Of a stretch of DNA of 64,000 nt, positions 19,594 to 30,416 are shown piece after piece. This DNA is from Betaproteobacteria bacterium HGW-Betaproteobacteria-9 (GTDB lineage Bacteria > Pseudomonadota > Gammaproteobacteria > Burkholderiales > Burkholderiaceae_C). The position numbers and the translations under genes are program-made. Positions within the stretch are counted from its first letter, which is position 1. The number at the start of each line of letters is the position of its first letter. The notes beneath the pieces were generated by a model. The model was not told where the DNA came from. It made no database searches and saw only the letters and a program-made list of their open reading frames with translations. The stretch lies in contig PHCC01000003.1 in the NCBI GenBank assembly GCA_002842215.1, forward strand, positions 62,001-126,000, written 5' to 3'.

Positions 19594-21729
19594 ATGGTTG
19601 AAATCGAACTCGACGGCCAGAAGGTCGAAGTACCACCGGGCAGCATGATCATGCATGCGGCCGAAAAGGCGGGCACCTACATCCCCCATTTCTGCTATCA
19701 CAAGAAGCTGTCCATTGCGGCGAGTTGCCGCATGTGCCTGGTGGAAGTGGAAAAGGCCCCCAAGCCCATGCCCGCCTGCGCCACGCCGGTGACCATGGGC
19801 ATGATCGTTCGCACCAAGAGCGACAAGGCGATCAAGGCCCAGCAGTCGGTGATGGAGTTCCTGCTCATCAACCACCCGCTGGACTGCCCGATCTGCGACC
19901 AGGGTGGGGAATGCCAGTTGCAGGATCTGGCCGTGGGCTACGGCGGCGGTGCCTCGCGCTACGAAGAAGAGAAGCGCGTGGTGTTCCACAAGGACGTCGG
20001 TCCGCTGATTTCCATGGAGGAAATGAGCCGTTGCATCCACTGCACCCGCTGCGTGCGCTTTGGTCAGGAAGTGGCCGGCGTGATGGAGCTGGGCATGTCG
20101 CACCGCGGTGAACACGCCGAGATCGAAACCTTTGTCGGGCAGTCGGTGGATTCCGAGCTGTCGGGCAACATGATCGACATCTGCCCGGTCGGCGCGCTCA
20201 CGAGCAAGCCGTTCCGTTACAGCGCGCGCACCTGGGAACTCTCGCGTCGCAAGAGCGTGAGCCCGCACGATTCGACCGGTGCCAACCTGATCGTTCAGGT
20301 GAAGAACCACAAGGTCATGCGCGTCGTGCCGCTGGAAAACGATGCCGTCAACGAGTGCTGGATTGCCGACCGCGACCGCTTCAGCTACGAAGCCGTCAAC
20401 AGCGCAGACCGCCTCACCGCGCCCATGCTCAAGCAGGGCGGCGAGTGGAAAACGGTCGACTGGCAGACCGCGCTGGAATACGTGGCCAATGGCCTGAAGC
20501 AGGTCAAGGCGGACCACGGCGCTGGCGCCATCGGTGTGCTGGCCAGTCCGCACAGCACGGTGGAGGAGCTGGCCCTGGCCGGTGCTTTGGTGCGCGGCCT
20601 GGGCAGCGAGAACATCGACAGCCGGTTGCGCCAGGCGGACTTCGGCAACACCGCCGCCGCCGGGTCGGCTCGCTGGCTGGGCATGCCCATTGCAGCGCTG
20701 TCCTCGCTCCAGCGCGTACTGGTGGTCGGGTCCCGCCTGCGCAAAGACCATCCGCTGTTCGCGCAGCGCATTCGCCAGGCCGTCCGCAAAGGGGCTCAGG
20801 TGAACGTGATCAACGACCGGGTGCAAGACTGGGCAATGCCGATCGCGAACGCCGTGACCGTTGACAGCAACCAGTGGGTGACGGCCCTCGCCGGAATCGC
20901 CGCGGCCGTGGCCGCAGAGACCGGTGTGCAGACACCCATCGCGGGTGAAATCAACGACACGACCCGTGCCGTGGCCCGGTCCTTGTTGGGTGGTGAACAG
21001 AAAGCCATCCTGCTAGGCAACGCTGCGGCCCACCACGACAAGGCGTCCAGCCTGCTGTCTCTGGCCAACTGGATCGCCCAGCAAACCGGCGCTTCGGTTG
21101 GCTACCTCACCGAGGCCGCGAACACCGTGGGCGCCCAACTGGTGCGCGCGGTGCCAGGGCAGGGCGGCTTGAACGCCGACCAGATGCTGGGTGGCGGGCT
21201 CAAGGCAGCGCTGCTGCTGAACAATGAACCCGCCTTTGACAGTGCCGCGGGCAGCCAGGGTCTGGCAAACGCCGGCATGGTGGTCACACTCAGCCCGTTC
21301 AAGGCCAACATGGACATCAGCGATGTGCTGCTGCCCATCGCCCCGTTCACCGAAACCTCAGGCTCCTTCGTCAACGCCGAGGGCCGACTGCAGAGTTTCC
21401 ACGCTGTGGTGCGTCCGCTGGGTGACACGCGCCCGGCCTGGAAAGTGTTGCGCGTGCTGGGCAACCTGCTGGGCCTGTCGGGTTTCGACGCCGATTCTTC
21501 GCAAGCGGTGCTGGCCTCGGTGCTGCCCGGTGTGGCTTCTGGTGAGGTGGTGGCGGCTTCCCGTCTGTCGAACGCCGACGCGGGTGTTGGCCCGGCCGCT
21601 GCCGACCTGGGGCCTGTCCGGTCCCAGCCCTGCGTGGCTTCCATCTACCAACTGGATTCGCTGGTGCGGCGCGCCAGCTCGCTGCAGCTCACGGCCGATG
21701 CCCGTGCAGCAGAAGGAGCACACGCATGA
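19594..21729 (+). CDS. nuoG: NADH-quinone oxidoreductase subunit G
   Basis: NuoG is the large 75-kDa-type subunit. The 711-residue protein begins with a [2Fe-2S] ferredoxin domain ([20 protein letters not shown] and CATPV), then [18 protein letters not shown] and [14 protein letters not shown]...DICPVGAL for the further clusters, and a long molybdopterin-oxidoreductase-like domain without cofactor function. Its C-terminal ~150 residues are alanine-rich and less conserved. The stop overlaps the start of nuoH. Confidence 0.96.
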   Translation: MVEIELDGQKVEVPPGSMIMHAAEKAGTYIPHFCYHKKLSIAASCRMCLVEVEKAPKPMPACATPVTMGMIVRTKSDKAIKAQQSVMEFLLINHPLDCPICDQGGECQLQDLAVGYGGGASRYEEEKRVVFHKDVGPLISMEEMSRCIHCTRCVRFGQEVAGVMELGMSHRGEHAEIETFVGQSVDSELSGNMIDICPVGALTSKPFRYSARTWELSRRKSVSPHDSTGANLIVQVKNHKVMRVVPLENDAVNECWIADRDRFSYEAVNSADRLTAPMLKQGGEWKTVDWQTALEYVANGLKQVKADHGAGAIGVLASPHSTVEELALAGALVRGLGSENIDSRLRQADFGNTAAAGSARWLGMPIAALSSLQRVLVVGSRLRKDHPLFAQRIRQAVRKGAQVNVINDRVQDWAMPIANAVTVDSNQWVTALAGIAAAVAAETGVQTPIAGEINDTTRAVARSLLGGEQKAILLGNAAAHHDKASSLLSLANWIAQQTGASVGYLTEAANTVGAQLVRAVPGQGGLNADQMLGGGLKAALLLNNEPAFDSAAGSQGLANAGMVVTLSPFKANMDISDVLLPIAPFTETSGSFVNAEGRLQSFHAVVRPLGDTRPAWKVLRVLGNLLGLSGFDADSSQAVLASVLPGVASGEVVAASRLSNADAGVGPAAADLGPVRSQPCVASIYQLDSLVRRASSLQLTADARAAEGAHA

Positions 21730-22808
21730 TCGACGCGATGTACAACGGTGGCCTGGGCCTGATCGGGGCTCCCTGGTGGACCACGGCCGCTTGGCCGGTG
21801 ATCTGGGGTATGGTCAAGATTGTCGCCGTGCTGGCGCCCCTGATGGGCGCGGTGGCCTACCTCACGCTTTGGGAGCGCAAGCTGCTGGGCTTCATGCAGG
21901 TGCGCCTGGGGCCGAACCGTGTGGGTCCGTTTGGCCTGCTGCAGCCCATTGCCGATGCTATCAAGCTGCTGACCAAAGAAATCATCAGCCCCAGCGCCGC
22001 GGCGCCGGGTCTGTTCCGCCTGGGCCCCATCATGGCCATCATGCCGGCCCTGGCCGCGTGGGTGGTCGTTCCTTTCGGCCCTGAGGCCGTGATCGCCAAC
22101 GTGAACGCGGGCCTGCTGGTGATCCTGGCGATCACCTCGATCGAGGTCTATGGCGTGATCATCGCGGGCTGGGCCTCCAACTCGAAGTACGCCTTCCTGG
22201 GTGCGCTGCGTGCCTCGGCCCAGATGGTGAGCTACGAGATCGCCATCGGATTCTGTTTCCTGGTGGTCGTCATGACCGCTGGCAGCCTGCACCTGGGTGA
22301 AATCGTGGCTTCGCAGGCGCGTGGCATGGGCGCGGACATGGGTCTGAGCTTCCTGTCCTGGAACTGGTTGCCGCTGTTCCCCATCTTCATGGTCTACCTC
22401 ATCTCCGGTGTGGCCGAGACCAACCGCCATCCGTTTGACGTGGTGGAAGGTGAGGCCGAGATCGTGGCCGGTCACATGGTCGAGTATTCGGGCATGGGCT
22501 TCGCGATCTTCTTCCTGGCTGAATACGCCAGCATGTGGCTGGTGTCCATCCTGGCGGTCCTGATGTTCCTGGGCGGCTGGTTGCCACCCATCGACAGCGC
22601 GCTCTTCAACTGGATTCCTGGCTGGATCTGGCTCGGCATCAAGACCTTTGTCGTGGTGTCCATGTTCATCTGGATTCGCGCCACCTTCCCGCGCTTCCGC
22701 TACGACCAGATCATGCGTCTGGGCTGGAAGATTTTCATTCCTGTGACCTTGGTCTGGCTGCTGCTCGTCGGCGGTCTGATGCAGACCTCGTGGAACATCT
22801 GGAAATAA
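21726..22808 (+). CDS. nuoH: NADH-quinone oxidoreductase subunit H
   Basis: NuoH is the membrane subunit next to the quinone chamber. The 360-residue protein has about eight membrane helices and the hallmark loops [21 protein letters not shown] and [17 protein letters not shown]. It begins with an ATGA overlap with nuoG and ends 15 bases before nuoI. Confidence 0.96.
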   Translation: MIDAMYNGGLGLIGAPWWTTAAWPVIWGMVKIVAVLAPLMGAVAYLTLWERKLLGFMQVRLGPNRVGPFGLLQPIADAIKLLTKEIISPSAAAPGLFRLGPIMAIMPALAAWVVVPFGPEAVIANVNAGLLVILAITSIEVYGVIIAGWASNSKYAFLGALRASAQMVSYEIAIGFCFLVVVMTAGSLHLGEIVASQARGMGADMGLSFLSWNWLPLFPIFMVYLISGVAETNRHPFDVVEGEAEIVAGHMVEYSGMGFAIFFLAEYASMWLVSILAVLMFLGGWLPPIDSALFNWIPGWIWLGIKTFVVVSMFIWIRATFPRFRYDQIMRLGWKIFIPVTLVWLLLVGGLMQTSWNIWK

Positions 22809-22823
22809 GCAGGGCGAACGACC

Positions 22824-23360
22824 ATGTCCACCACCGTATCCGCATCCGCATCGCCTTCGGTCGTCGCGCCGTTTTCCATCGGCGATTTTTTCAAGAGCTT
22901 CCTGCTGGTCGAGCTGGTCAAAGGACTGGCACTGACCGGTCGTTACGCCTTCCGCCGCAAGGTGACGGTGCAGTTCCCGGAAGAGAAGACGCCGTTGTCT
23001 CCGCGTTTCCGCGGTTTGCACGCCCAACGCCGGTATGAAAACGGTGAAGAGCGCTGCATTGCCTGCAAGCTGTGCGAGGCCGTGTGCCCAGCCCTCGCCA
23101 TCACCATCGAAGCCGGTGAGCGCGCATCCGACGGCACACGCCGCACCACCCGCTACGACATTGACCTGACCAAATGCATCTTCTGCGGCTTCTGTGAAGA
23201 GGCCTGCCCGGTGGACGCCATTGTCGAAACCCACATCCTCGAATACCACGGCGAGAAGCGCGGCGACCTCTACTTCACCAAAGACATGCTGCTGGCGGTG
23301 GGTGACCGCTACGAACCCGAGATCGCCGCGGCCAAGGCGGCCGACGCGAAGTACCGCTGA
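22824..23360 (+). CDS. nuoI: NADH-quinone oxidoreductase subunit I
   Basis: NuoI carries the two [4Fe-4S] clusters N6a and N6b. Both ferredoxin motifs are clear: [13 protein letters not shown] and [13 protein letters not shown]. The protein is 178 residues, about 15 longer than many homologues because of a serine-rich N-terminus ([17 protein letters not shown]). A later start is conceivable, but none with a better ribosome site is visible. Confidence 0.95.
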   Translation: MSTTVSASASPSVVAPFSIGDFFKSFLLVELVKGLALTGRYAFRRKVTVQFPEEKTPLSPRFRGLHAQRRYENGEERCIACKLCEAVCPALAITIEAGERASDGTRRTTRYDIDLTKCIFCGFCEEACPVDAIVETHILEYHGEKRGDLYFTKDMLLAVGDRYEPEIAAAKAADAKYR

Positions 23361-23381
23361 AGCTGGCGAAAGACAAGAACC

Positions 23382-24020
23382 ATGGATTACCAGACCGGCT
23401 TTTTTTACCTGTTCGCGGCGGTGCTGCTGTTCGCCGCCTACCGCGTGGTGACCGCGCACAACCCCGTGCACGCGGTGTTGTACCTGATGCTGTCCTTCTC
23501 CCAGGCGGCAGCCCTGTGGCTGTTGCTCAAGGCGGAGTTCCTGGGCCTGACCTTGGTGCTGGTGTACCTGGGCGCGGTGATGGTGCTGTTCCTGTTCGTG
23601 GTGATGATGCTCGATATCAAGCTCGACGATGACCGTTGGAGCTTCTGGCAGAACTTCCCGCTGGCTGCGGCACTGGGCGCCCTGGTGGCGGTCGAGATCA
23701 TTGCGGTGTTGTGGGTCGGTTTCCCGACGGTCACGGGGGAGGGCATCGCTGCCGTTCCGGCCAACTACTCAAACACCAAAGACCTGGGCAAGCTGCTGTA
23801 CACCGAGTACCTGTACCCCATCGAAGTGGCTGCCGTGATCCTGCTGGTGGCCATGTTCGCCGCGATCGCACTCACGCTGCGCCAGCGCAAGGACAGCAAA
23901 GCCATCGATCCGGGCCTGCAGGTCAAGGTGCGCGCCAGCGACCGCCTGGTTGTGTTGCCCATGACCGCCACACAGAAGGCCGCTCCGGTGGCATTGAGCA
24001 ACGAGGAGGGCCAGGCATGA
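23382..24020 (+). CDS. nuoJ: NADH-quinone oxidoreductase subunit J
   Basis: This ND6-type subunit has 212 residues and five membrane helices, including the characteristic [20 protein letters not shown] with the pi-bulge glycine region. A basic C-terminal tail ([21 protein letters not shown]) faces the cytoplasm. Its last four bases overlap the start of nuoK. Confidence 0.95.
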   Translation: MDYQTGFFYLFAAVLLFAAYRVVTAHNPVHAVLYLMLSFSQAAALWLLLKAEFLGLTLVLVYLGAVMVLFLFVVMMLDIKLDDDRWSFWQNFPLAAALGALVAVEIIAVLWVGFPTVTGEGIAAVPANYSNTKDLGKLLYTEYLYPIEVAAVILLVAMFAAIALTLRQRKDSKAIDPGLQVKVRASDRLVVLPMTATQKAAPVALSNEEGQA

Positions 24021-24325
24021 GCCTCACACTGGGACATTTCCTATCCGTGGGGGCGATCCTGTTTGCCCTGTCGGTCATCGGCATCTTCCTCAACCGCAAG
24101 AACCTGATCGTGCTGCTGATGGCCATCGAGCTCATGCTGCTGGCGGTCAACATGAACTTTGTGGCGTTCTCCCATTTCCTGGGTGACATGCATGGGCAGG
24201 TGTTCGTGTTCTTCATCCTGACGGTGGCGGCGGCCGAATCGGCCATCGGTCTGGCCATTCTGGTGTTGCTGTTCCGGGCCAAGTCGTCCATCGGCGTCGA
24301 AGAACTCAACACCCTCAAGGGGTGA
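24017..24325 (+). CDS. nuoK: NADH-quinone oxidoreductase subunit K
   Basis: NuoK is the three-helix ND4L-type subunit of the proton path. The 102-residue product contains the two conserved membrane glutamates in [14 protein letters not shown] and [11 protein letters not shown]. The ATG at 24017 overlaps nuoJ; longer readings of this frame run back through nuoJ and are not genuine. Confidence 0.95.
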   Translation: MSLTLGHFLSVGAILFALSVIGIFLNRKNLIVLLMAIELMLLAVNMNFVAFSHFLGDMHGQVFVFFILTVAAAESAIGLAILVLLFRAKSSIGVEELNTLKG

Positions 24326-24350
24326 AGACAGGGAAAGAACAGGCACAAAA

Positions 24351-26396
24351 ATGAGCACCACCCTTTCTGCAAGCACACTTCTGGCGGTTCCGCTGGCGCC
24401 CCTGGTGGGCGCGGCGCTGGCCGGCATCCTGGGCACCACTTTTGGCGGCAACGTCATCGGCCGCCGCACCTCGCACACACTGACCATCCTGGGCGTGCTG
24501 ATCGCCTTCATCCTTTCGGCCATGACGCTCAAAAGCGTGGCCGTGGACGGCGCGAGATTCAATGAAACCATCTACGAATGGATGGTGATCGGCGGCATGA
24601 AGATGGAAATCGGCTTCATGGTCGATGGCCTGACCGCCATGATGATGTGCGTGGTCACCTTCGTCTCTCTGATGGTGCACATCTACACCATCGGCTACAT
24701 GGAAGAAGACGCTGGCTACAACCGCTTTTTCGCCTACATCTCGCTCTTCACCTTCTCCATGCTCATGCTGGTGATGAGCAACAACCTGCTGCAGCTGTTC
24801 TTCGGCTGGGAAGCGGTGGGCCTGGTGTCCTACCTGCTGATCGGGTTCTGGTTCAACAAGCCGACGGCCATCTTCGCCAACATGAAGGCCTTCCTGGTCA
24901 ACCGCGTGGGCGACTTCGGCTTCATCCTGGGCATCGGTCTGATCGTGGCCTACACCGGCACGCTGAACTACACCGAGGTGTTCGCCAAGGCGCCCGAGCT
25001 CGGCACGCTGGGCTTTCCCGGCACCGACTGGCTGCTGATCACCGTGATCTGCATCTGCCTGTTCATCGGCGCCATGGGCAAGTCGGCCCAGTTCCCGCTG
25101 CACGTCTGGCTGCCCGACTCCATGGAAGGCCCGACCCCGATTTCCGCGCTGATCCACGCCGCCACCATGGTGACGGCCGGCATCTTCATGGTCGCACGCA
25201 TGTCGCCGCTGTTCGAGCTGTCCGACACGGCGCTCAACTTCATCATGGTGATCGGCGCCATCACCGCCCTGTTCATGGGCTTCCTGGGCATCATCCAGAA
25301 CGACATCAAGCGCGTGGTCGCCTATTCCACGCTTTCGCAGCTGGGCTACATGACCGTGGCGCTCGGTGCTTCGGCCTACAGCGTGGCGGTGTTCCACCTG
25401 ATGACGCACGCCTTCTTCAAGGCGCTGCTGTTCCTCGCGGCTGGCTCGGTGATCATCGGCATGCACCACAACCAGGACATCCGCTGGATGGGCGGCGTGC
25501 GCAAGTACATGCCCATCACCTGGATCACCTCGCTGCTGGGCACGCTGGCCCTGATCGGCACACCGCTGTTTGCCGGCTTCTACTCGAAGGACAGCATCAT
25601 CGAGGCGGTGCATTTCAGCAACCTGCCGGCTTCGGGTTTCGCCTATTTCGCGGTGCTGGCTGGCGTCTTTGTCACGGCGTTCTATTCGTTCCGGCTCTAC
25701 TTCCTGGTGTTCCACGGCAAGGAGCGTTACGACCAGAACCCGGATGCCCACCACGATGACCACCATGCGGACGCCCATGGTCATCACGATGACCATGGTC
25801 ACCACGACGCACACAAGCCACACGAAACCCCCTGGGTGGTGACCGTGCCGCTGTTGCTGCTGGCAATCCCGTCGGTGGTGATCGGCTTCATGACGATCCA
25901 GCCGATGCTGTTCGGCGAGTTCCTCAAGGACGCGATCCACATCAACCTCGAACTGCACCCGGCGATGGAGAAGTTCGCTGAGGAGTTCCACGGCCCGCTG
26001 GCCATGGCGCTGCACGCCTTCTCGACCGCGCCGTTCTACCTGGCACTCGGTGGCGCTGTGACGGCTTGGTACATGTACATGGTCAATCCGGCGGTGCCGG
26101 CCGCCATTGGACGCACGTTCAAGCCGATCGTCTCTCTTCTGGAAAACAAGTACTACATGGACTGGTTCAACGAAAACGTGCTCGCCCGGGGCGCGCGCAT
26201 GTTGGGCACCGGACTTTGGAAGGGTGGCGATCAGGGCGTGATCGAAACTGGCGTGGTCAACGCCAGCTGGAAGCTGGTCGGTGGCGTGTCTGCCGTGGTG
26301 CGTCGCATGCAGACCGGTTACCTGTACCACTATGCGCTGATGATGATCGTGGGCATCCTGCTGTTCATGACGTACTTCGTCTGGCTCGCGAAATAA
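24351..26396 (+). CDS. nuoL: NADH-quinone oxidoreductase subunit L
   Basis: NuoL is the distal antiporter-like subunit with the long lateral helix. The 681-residue protein has the expected core (NLLQLFFGWEAVGLVSYLL, KSAQFPLHVWLPDSMEGPTP, HAATMVTAGIFM). Between helices at about residues 463-487 it carries a strikingly histidine- and aspartate-rich loop (HHDDHHADAHGHHDDHGHHD), which could bind metal. This type of loop is known from NuoL of some other proteobacteria. Frame and length are intact. Confidence 0.96.
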   Translation: MSTTLSASTLLAVPLAPLVGAALAGILGTTFGGNVIGRRTSHTLTILGVLIAFILSAMTLKSVAVDGARFNETIYEWMVIGGMKMEIGFMVDGLTAMMMCVVTFVSLMVHIYTIGYMEEDAGYNRFFAYISLFTFSMLMLVMSNNLLQLFFGWEAVGLVSYLLIGFWFNKPTAIFANMKAFLVNRVGDFGFILGIGLIVAYTGTLNYTEVFAKAPELGTLGFPGTDWLLITVICICLFIGAMGKSAQFPLHVWLPDSMEGPTPISALIHAATMVTAGIFMVARMSPLFELSDTALNFIMVIGAITALFMGFLGIIQNDIKRVVAYSTLSQLGYMTVALGASAYSVAVFHLMTHAFFKALLFLAAGSVIIGMHHNQDIRWMGGVRKYMPITWITSLLGTLALIGTPLFAGFYSKDSIIEAVHFSNLPASGFAYFAVLAGVFVTAFYSFRLYFLVFHGKERYDQNPDAHHDDHHADAHGHHDDHGHHDAHKPHETPWVVTVPLLLLAIPSVVIGFMTIQPMLFGEFLKDAIHINLELHPAMEKFAEEFHGPLAMALHAFSTAPFYLALGGAVTAWYMYMVNPAVPAAIGRTFKPIVSLLENKYYMDWFNENVLARGARMLGTGLWKGGDQGVIETGVVNASWKLVGGVSAVVRRMQTGYLYHYALMMIVGILLFMTYFVWLAK

Positions 26397-26409
26397 GAGG
26401 AAGAACAAG

Positions 26410-27885
26410 ATGGGTTTGCTGAGCCTTGCGATCTGGACGCCGATTCTTTTTGGCGTCGTGCTGTTGGCCTTGGGCCGGGACGAACACGCGAACGCCGTGC
26501 GCTGGATGGCCCTGGTTGGTGCGCTGGTGTCACTGGCCGTGACCGTGCCTCTGTACACCGGGTTTGAACTCGGAACGGCTGCGATGCAGTTCGTGGAACA
26601 AGGTGTCTGGATCGAACGATTCAACGTCAACTACCACCTCGGTGTGGACGGCATCTCGCTCTGGCTGGTGTTGCTGACCGCCTTCATCACCGTCGTGGTG
26701 GTGATTGCCAGCTGGGAGTCGATCACCAGCCGTGTCAACCAGTACATGGGCGCTTTCCTGATCCTCTCGGGTCTGATGATTGGCGTTTTTGCCGCGCTGG
26801 ACGCGATGCTGTTCTACGTCTTCTTCGAAGCCACACTGATCCCGATGTACCTGATCATCGGTATCTGGGGCGGTCCGAACAAGATCTACGCCGCGTTCAA
26901 GTTCTTCCTCTACACGCTGCTGGGTTCGCTGCTCATGCTGGTGGCCCTGATCTACTTGTACACCCAGTCGGGTGGCAGTTTCGATCTGGCCACCTGGCAC
27001 AAGCTGCCGCTCGGCGGCACGGCGCAGACGCTGCTGTTCTTCGCCTTCTTCGCCGCCTTTGCGGTGAAGGTGCCGATGTGGCCGGTGCACACCTGGTTGC
27101 CCGACGTGCACGTGGAGGCGCCCACTGGTGGCTCGGCCGTGCTGGCCGCCATCATGCTGAAACTGGGTGCCTACGGCTTCCTGCGCTTCTCGCTGCCGAT
27201 CCTGCCCGATGCTTCGCACGAATGGGCCTGGCTCATGATCGTGCTGTCCCTGGTGGCTGTGGTCTACGTGGGGCTGGTGGCCATGGTCCAGCAGGACATG
27301 AAGAAGCTGGTGGCCTACTCGTCGGTGGCCCACATGGGCTTCGTCACCCTCGGCTTCTTCCTCTTCAGCGACATGGGTGTGGCCGGTGGCATCGTGCAGA
27401 TGATCGCCCACGGTTTTGTTTCGGCCGCCATGTTCCTGTCCATCGGCGTGCTCTACGACCGCGTGCACTCGCGTGAGATTTCCGCGTACGGTGGTGTGGT
27501 CAACACCATGCCCAATTTCGCCGCGTTCGCGCTGCTGTTCACCATGGCCAATTGCGGCCTCCCGGGAACCGCGGGTTTTGTGGGTGAGTGGATGGTGATC
27601 CTGGCCGCCGTCAAGGCCAACTTCTGGATCGGCGCTGCTGCCGCCACCGCCCTGATCTTCGGTGCTGCCTATTCGCTGTGGATGTTCAAGCGCGTCTACC
27701 TGGGCGCGCCCGGCAACCACCACGTCAAGGCGCTGACCGACATTGGTTCCCGTGAGTTCCTCGTCATGGCCGTGCTCGGCATCGCCGTGCTCTACATGGG
27801 CGTGCACCCCAAGCCATTCACCGACGTGATGGACGCCTCGGTAGCTGAGTTGCTGCGCCACGTGGCCATCTCCAAGCTGAACTGA
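26410..27885 (+). CDS. nuoM: NADH-quinone oxidoreductase subunit M
   Basis: NuoM is an ND4-type antiporter-like proton-pumping subunit. The 491-residue protein shows the transmembrane glutamate region FYVFFEATLIPMYLIIGIWG, the lysine region KVPMWPVHTWLPDVHVEAPT and SSVAHMGFVTLG. It follows nuoL after 13 bases with GAGGAAG as ribosome site. Confidence 0.96.
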   Translation: MGLLSLAIWTPILFGVVLLALGRDEHANAVRWMALVGALVSLAVTVPLYTGFELGTAAMQFVEQGVWIERFNVNYHLGVDGISLWLVLLTAFITVVVVIASWESITSRVNQYMGAFLILSGLMIGVFAALDAMLFYVFFEATLIPMYLIIGIWGGPNKIYAAFKFFLYTLLGSLLMLVALIYLYTQSGGSFDLATWHKLPLGGTAQTLLFFAFFAAFAVKVPMWPVHTWLPDVHVEAPTGGSAVLAAIMLKLGAYGFLRFSLPILPDASHEWAWLMIVLSLVAVVYVGLVAMVQQDMKKLVAYSSVAHMGFVTLGFFLFSDMGVAGGIVQMIAHGFVSAAMFLSIGVLYDRVHSREISAYGGVVNTMPNFAAFALLFTMANCGLPGTAGFVGEWMVILAAVKANFWIGAAAATALIFGAAYSLWMFKRVYLGAPGNHHVKALTDIGSREFLVMAVLGIAVLYMGVHPKPFTDVMDASVAELLRHVAISKLN

Positions 27886-27919
27886 CCTCTGCCGCCCCTA
27901 CAACAATGCGAGTCTTCTC

Positions 27920-29419
27920 ATGAATGAGCCAATCAGCTGGGTGGTGGCCTACCCGGAAATCTTTCTGCTAGTCATGTCCGCCGTGATCTCGCTGGTGGAC
28001 GTGGGTGTCAAGTCGCGCTTGCGCGATACCACCTATGTGCTCTCGCTGTTGACCCTCGCAGTGGTCGCCTACCTGCTGGGCGCGAGTGCGGCCAGCGGCG
28101 AAACACTGCGGAGTTTCAACAACATGGTGGTGAGCGACCCGATGGGGCAATGGCTCAAGTGCTTTGCGGCACTGGCCATGTTCGCCACGCTGGTCTATGG
28201 CCGCCGCTACGCTGGCGACCGCGACATGCTGGCCCGCGGCGGAGAAATGTTCTCCCTGGCGCTCTACGCACTGCTCGGCATGTTCGTCATGATCTCGGGG
28301 CACAACTTCCTGGTCATCTACCTGGGCCTGGAACTGCTCACACTCTCCAGCTACGCGCTGGTGGCCTTGCGCCGGGACGACCCGCGGGCCATCGAAGCCG
28401 CCATGAAGTACTTCGTGCTTGGTGCGCTGGCCAGCGGTTTCCTGCTCTACGGCATGTCCATGGTCTATGGTGCAACCGGTTCGCTCGACCTGGCCGAAGT
28501 GCTCAAGGCCATCGCCGGTGGAGAAGCTACGCTCAAGGGTTCGGCCCAGGTGCTGGTGCTCGGTCTGGTGTTCGTGGTGGCGGGTCTGGCGTTCAAGCTG
28601 GGCGTCGTGCCCTTCCACATGTGGGTGCCCGACGTGTACCACGGTGCGCCGACGGCCATCACGCTGATGATCGGTGGCGCGCCCAAGCTGGCGGCGTTTG
28701 CCATCGTGATCCGCCTGCTGGTCGAGGGTCTGCTGCCGCTGGCGGTGGATTGGCAACAGATGCTGGCCGTGTTGTCGGTGGTCTCGCTGCTGGTGGGCAA
28801 CCTGGCCGCGATCGCGCAGAGCAACCTCAAGCGCATGCTCGCGTTTTCCACCATCTCGCAGATGGGCTTCATGCTGCTGGGCCTGCTCGCGGGTGTGGTG
28901 GCGGGTGACAGCGGCAACATGGCCAACGCCTACAGCTCGTCCATGTTCTACGTCATCACCTACGTGCTGACCACGCTGGGCACCTTCGGCGTCATCCTGC
29001 TGCTCTCGCGCAGCGGTTTCGAATCGGAAAACATCAGCGACCTGGCCGGTCTGAACCAGCGCAGCCCGCTGTACGCCGGCGTCATGGCGGTGTGCATGTT
29101 TTCGCTGGCCGGCGTGCCGCCCCTGGTGGGCTTCTACGCCAAGCTCTCGGTGCTGCAGGCCTTGCTGGCCTCGTCCCATCCGCTCTACATCGGCTTGGCC
29201 GTGTTTGCGGTGATGATGTCGCTGGTGGGTGCCTTCTACTACCTGCGCCTGGTCAAGGTGATGTACTTCGATGCACCCACGCAGACCGCTGATATCGTGG
29301 CCGGGGCGGACGCCCGTTCGGTGCTCTCGCTCAACGGTGCGCTGGTGTTGGTGCTGGGCATCGTGCCCGGTGGCCTCATGACTTTGTGTGCCCAGGCCAT
29401 CGCCGCCTTGCTGGCCTGA
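27920..29419 (+). CDS. nuoN: NADH-quinone oxidoreductase subunit N
   Basis: NuoN is the ND2-type antiporter-like subunit next to NuoK. The 499-residue product includes YLGLELLTLSSYALVALRRD, KLGVVPFHMWVPDVYHGAPT and STISQMGFMLLGLLAG. It is the last structural gene of complex I; all 14 subunits are present in standard order with no inserted gene. Confidence 0.96.
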   Translation: MNEPISWVVAYPEIFLLVMSAVISLVDVGVKSRLRDTTYVLSLLTLAVVAYLLGASAASGETLRSFNNMVVSDPMGQWLKCFAALAMFATLVYGRRYAGDRDMLARGGEMFSLALYALLGMFVMISGHNFLVIYLGLELLTLSSYALVALRRDDPRAIEAAMKYFVLGALASGFLLYGMSMVYGATGSLDLAEVLKAIAGGEATLKGSAQVLVLGLVFVVAGLAFKLGVVPFHMWVPDVYHGAPTAITLMIGGAPKLAAFAIVIRLLVEGLLPLAVDWQQMLAVLSVVSLLVGNLAAIAQSNLKRMLAFSTISQMGFMLLGLLAGVVAGDSGNMANAYSSSMFYVITYVLTTLGTFGVILLLSRSGFESENISDLAGLNQRSPLYAGVMAVCMFSLAGVPPLVGFYAKLSVLQALLASSHPLYIGLAVFAVMMSLVGAFYYLRLVKVMYFDAPTQTADIVAGADARSVLSLNGALVLVLGIVPGGLMTLCAQAIAALLA

Positions 29420-29482
29420 AATCCTGATGCCGGGTTCCGGTTCGTTGAACCGGTCGGTCCTCATCGGGTCTTACTGCTCCAT

Positions 29483-29785
29483 ATGACCCATTCAATGTCT
29501 GTCTGGCTGGTTTTGCTGGCCGCCCTCGTGGGGGCCAACCTGCCGTTTCTCAACGACCGCTGGTTCGCAGTGATTCCTCGCAAACTGCCCAAGACCCTGG
29601 GGATGCGCGTGGCTGAACTGGCGGTGTGCTACCTGCTGGTCGGGGCGCTGGGACTGGCGCTGGAACAGTCCGCTGGTCAGATCTACCCGCAGGGTTGGGA
29701 GTTCTACGCCACCACCGCGGCGCTGTTCCTGACTTTGGCCTTTCCAGGCTTTGTGTACCGCTACCTGTACCACCGTCGAGGCTGA
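29483..29785 (+). CDS. DUF2818 family membrane protein, nuo-linked
   Basis: The 100-residue protein has three hydrophobic segments ([53 protein letters not shown]) and the motif [11 protein letters not shown] near the N-terminus. I recognise it as the DUF2818 family, which commonly follows nuoN in betaproteobacteria. The position suggests an accessory or assembly role for complex I, but its function is unknown. Confidence 0.85.
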   Translation: MTHSMSVWLVLLAALVGANLPFLNDRWFAVIPRKLPKTLGMRVAELAVCYLLVGALGLALEQSAGQIYPQGWEFYATTAALFLTLAFPGFVYRYLYHRRG

Positions 29786-29796
29786 CCGTTCCCATC

Positions 29797-30408
29797 ATGC
29801 CGGCTCAGATGCCCACCGCGGATGTCCATTTGCGCGAGACGCCGGTCTCACGCACTGAGTTGCTCAAAGGTCATTTTCTGCACGTGGTGCGCGACACCGT
29901 GCGCCTGCCTTCCGGCCATGAAGCCACGCGGGAGTACGTCTTGCACCCCGGTGCCGTCATGGTCATTGGCTTGCTGGACGATGGCCAGGTGGTGCTGGAG
30001 CGCCAGTTCCGCCACCCGATGCGGGCCGTGGTGATCGAGTTCCCGGCGGGCAAGCTCGATGAGGGTGAGAACAGCCTGGCTTGCGCACAGCGCGAGTTGC
30101 GCGAAGAAACGGGCTACATCGCCCAGGAGTGGGCTTTTGCCGGCCGGCTGGCGCCCACCATCGCCTATTCGGACGAGATCATCGACATCTGGTTTGCTCG
30201 CGGGCTCACCCTGGGCGAGCGCCATCTGGACGAAGGCGAGTTCCTGGATGTGTTCACCGCCACACCCGCCGAGCTGCAGGCCTGGTGCCGCAGTGGCGAG
30301 GTGTTCGACTGCAAGACCCTGGTTGGCCAGCTCTGGTTGCAGAACGTCCTGCGCGGTGAATGGGCGCTCGACTGGTCGGGCCACATGCCCGCAGCCATTC
30401 CCAGATAA
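29797..30408 (+). CDS. Nudix hydrolase, ADP-ribose pyrophosphatase type
   Basis: This 203-residue cytoplasmic enzyme probably hydrolyses ADP-ribose or a related nucleoside diphosphate derivative. The complete Nudix box G-x5-E-x7-REL-x-EE-x-G is present in [20 protein letters not shown], and the preceding [13 protein letters not shown] matches the NudF/ADPR group. The ATG at 29797 lies 11 bases after the DUF2818 stop; a second ATG at 29809 would remove four residues. Confidence 0.88.
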   Translation: MPAQMPTADVHLRETPVSRTELLKGHFLHVVRDTVRLPSGHEATREYVLHPGAVMVIGLLDDGQVVLERQFRHPMRAVVIEFPAGKLDEGENSLACAQRELREETGYIAQEWAFAGRLAPTIAYSDEIIDIWFARGLTLGERHLDEGEFLDVFTATPAELQAWCRSGEVFDCKTLVGQLWLQNVLRGEWALDWSGHMPAAIPR

Positions 30409-30416
30409 TCGATGGC

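Noticed and set aside
21645-23471. A 608-codon minus-strand frame opposite nuoH and nuoI
   Set aside because: Same reason: it mirrors the codons of well-conserved complex I genes and has no ribosome site or recognisable fold.
24315-26630. A 771-codon open frame on the minus strand opposite nuoL
   Set aside because: Long antisense frames are expected in GC-rich DNA with strong codon bias. The plus-strand gene is a clear NuoL, and the antisense product is an H/Q/R/E-rich low-complexity sequence without a domain.
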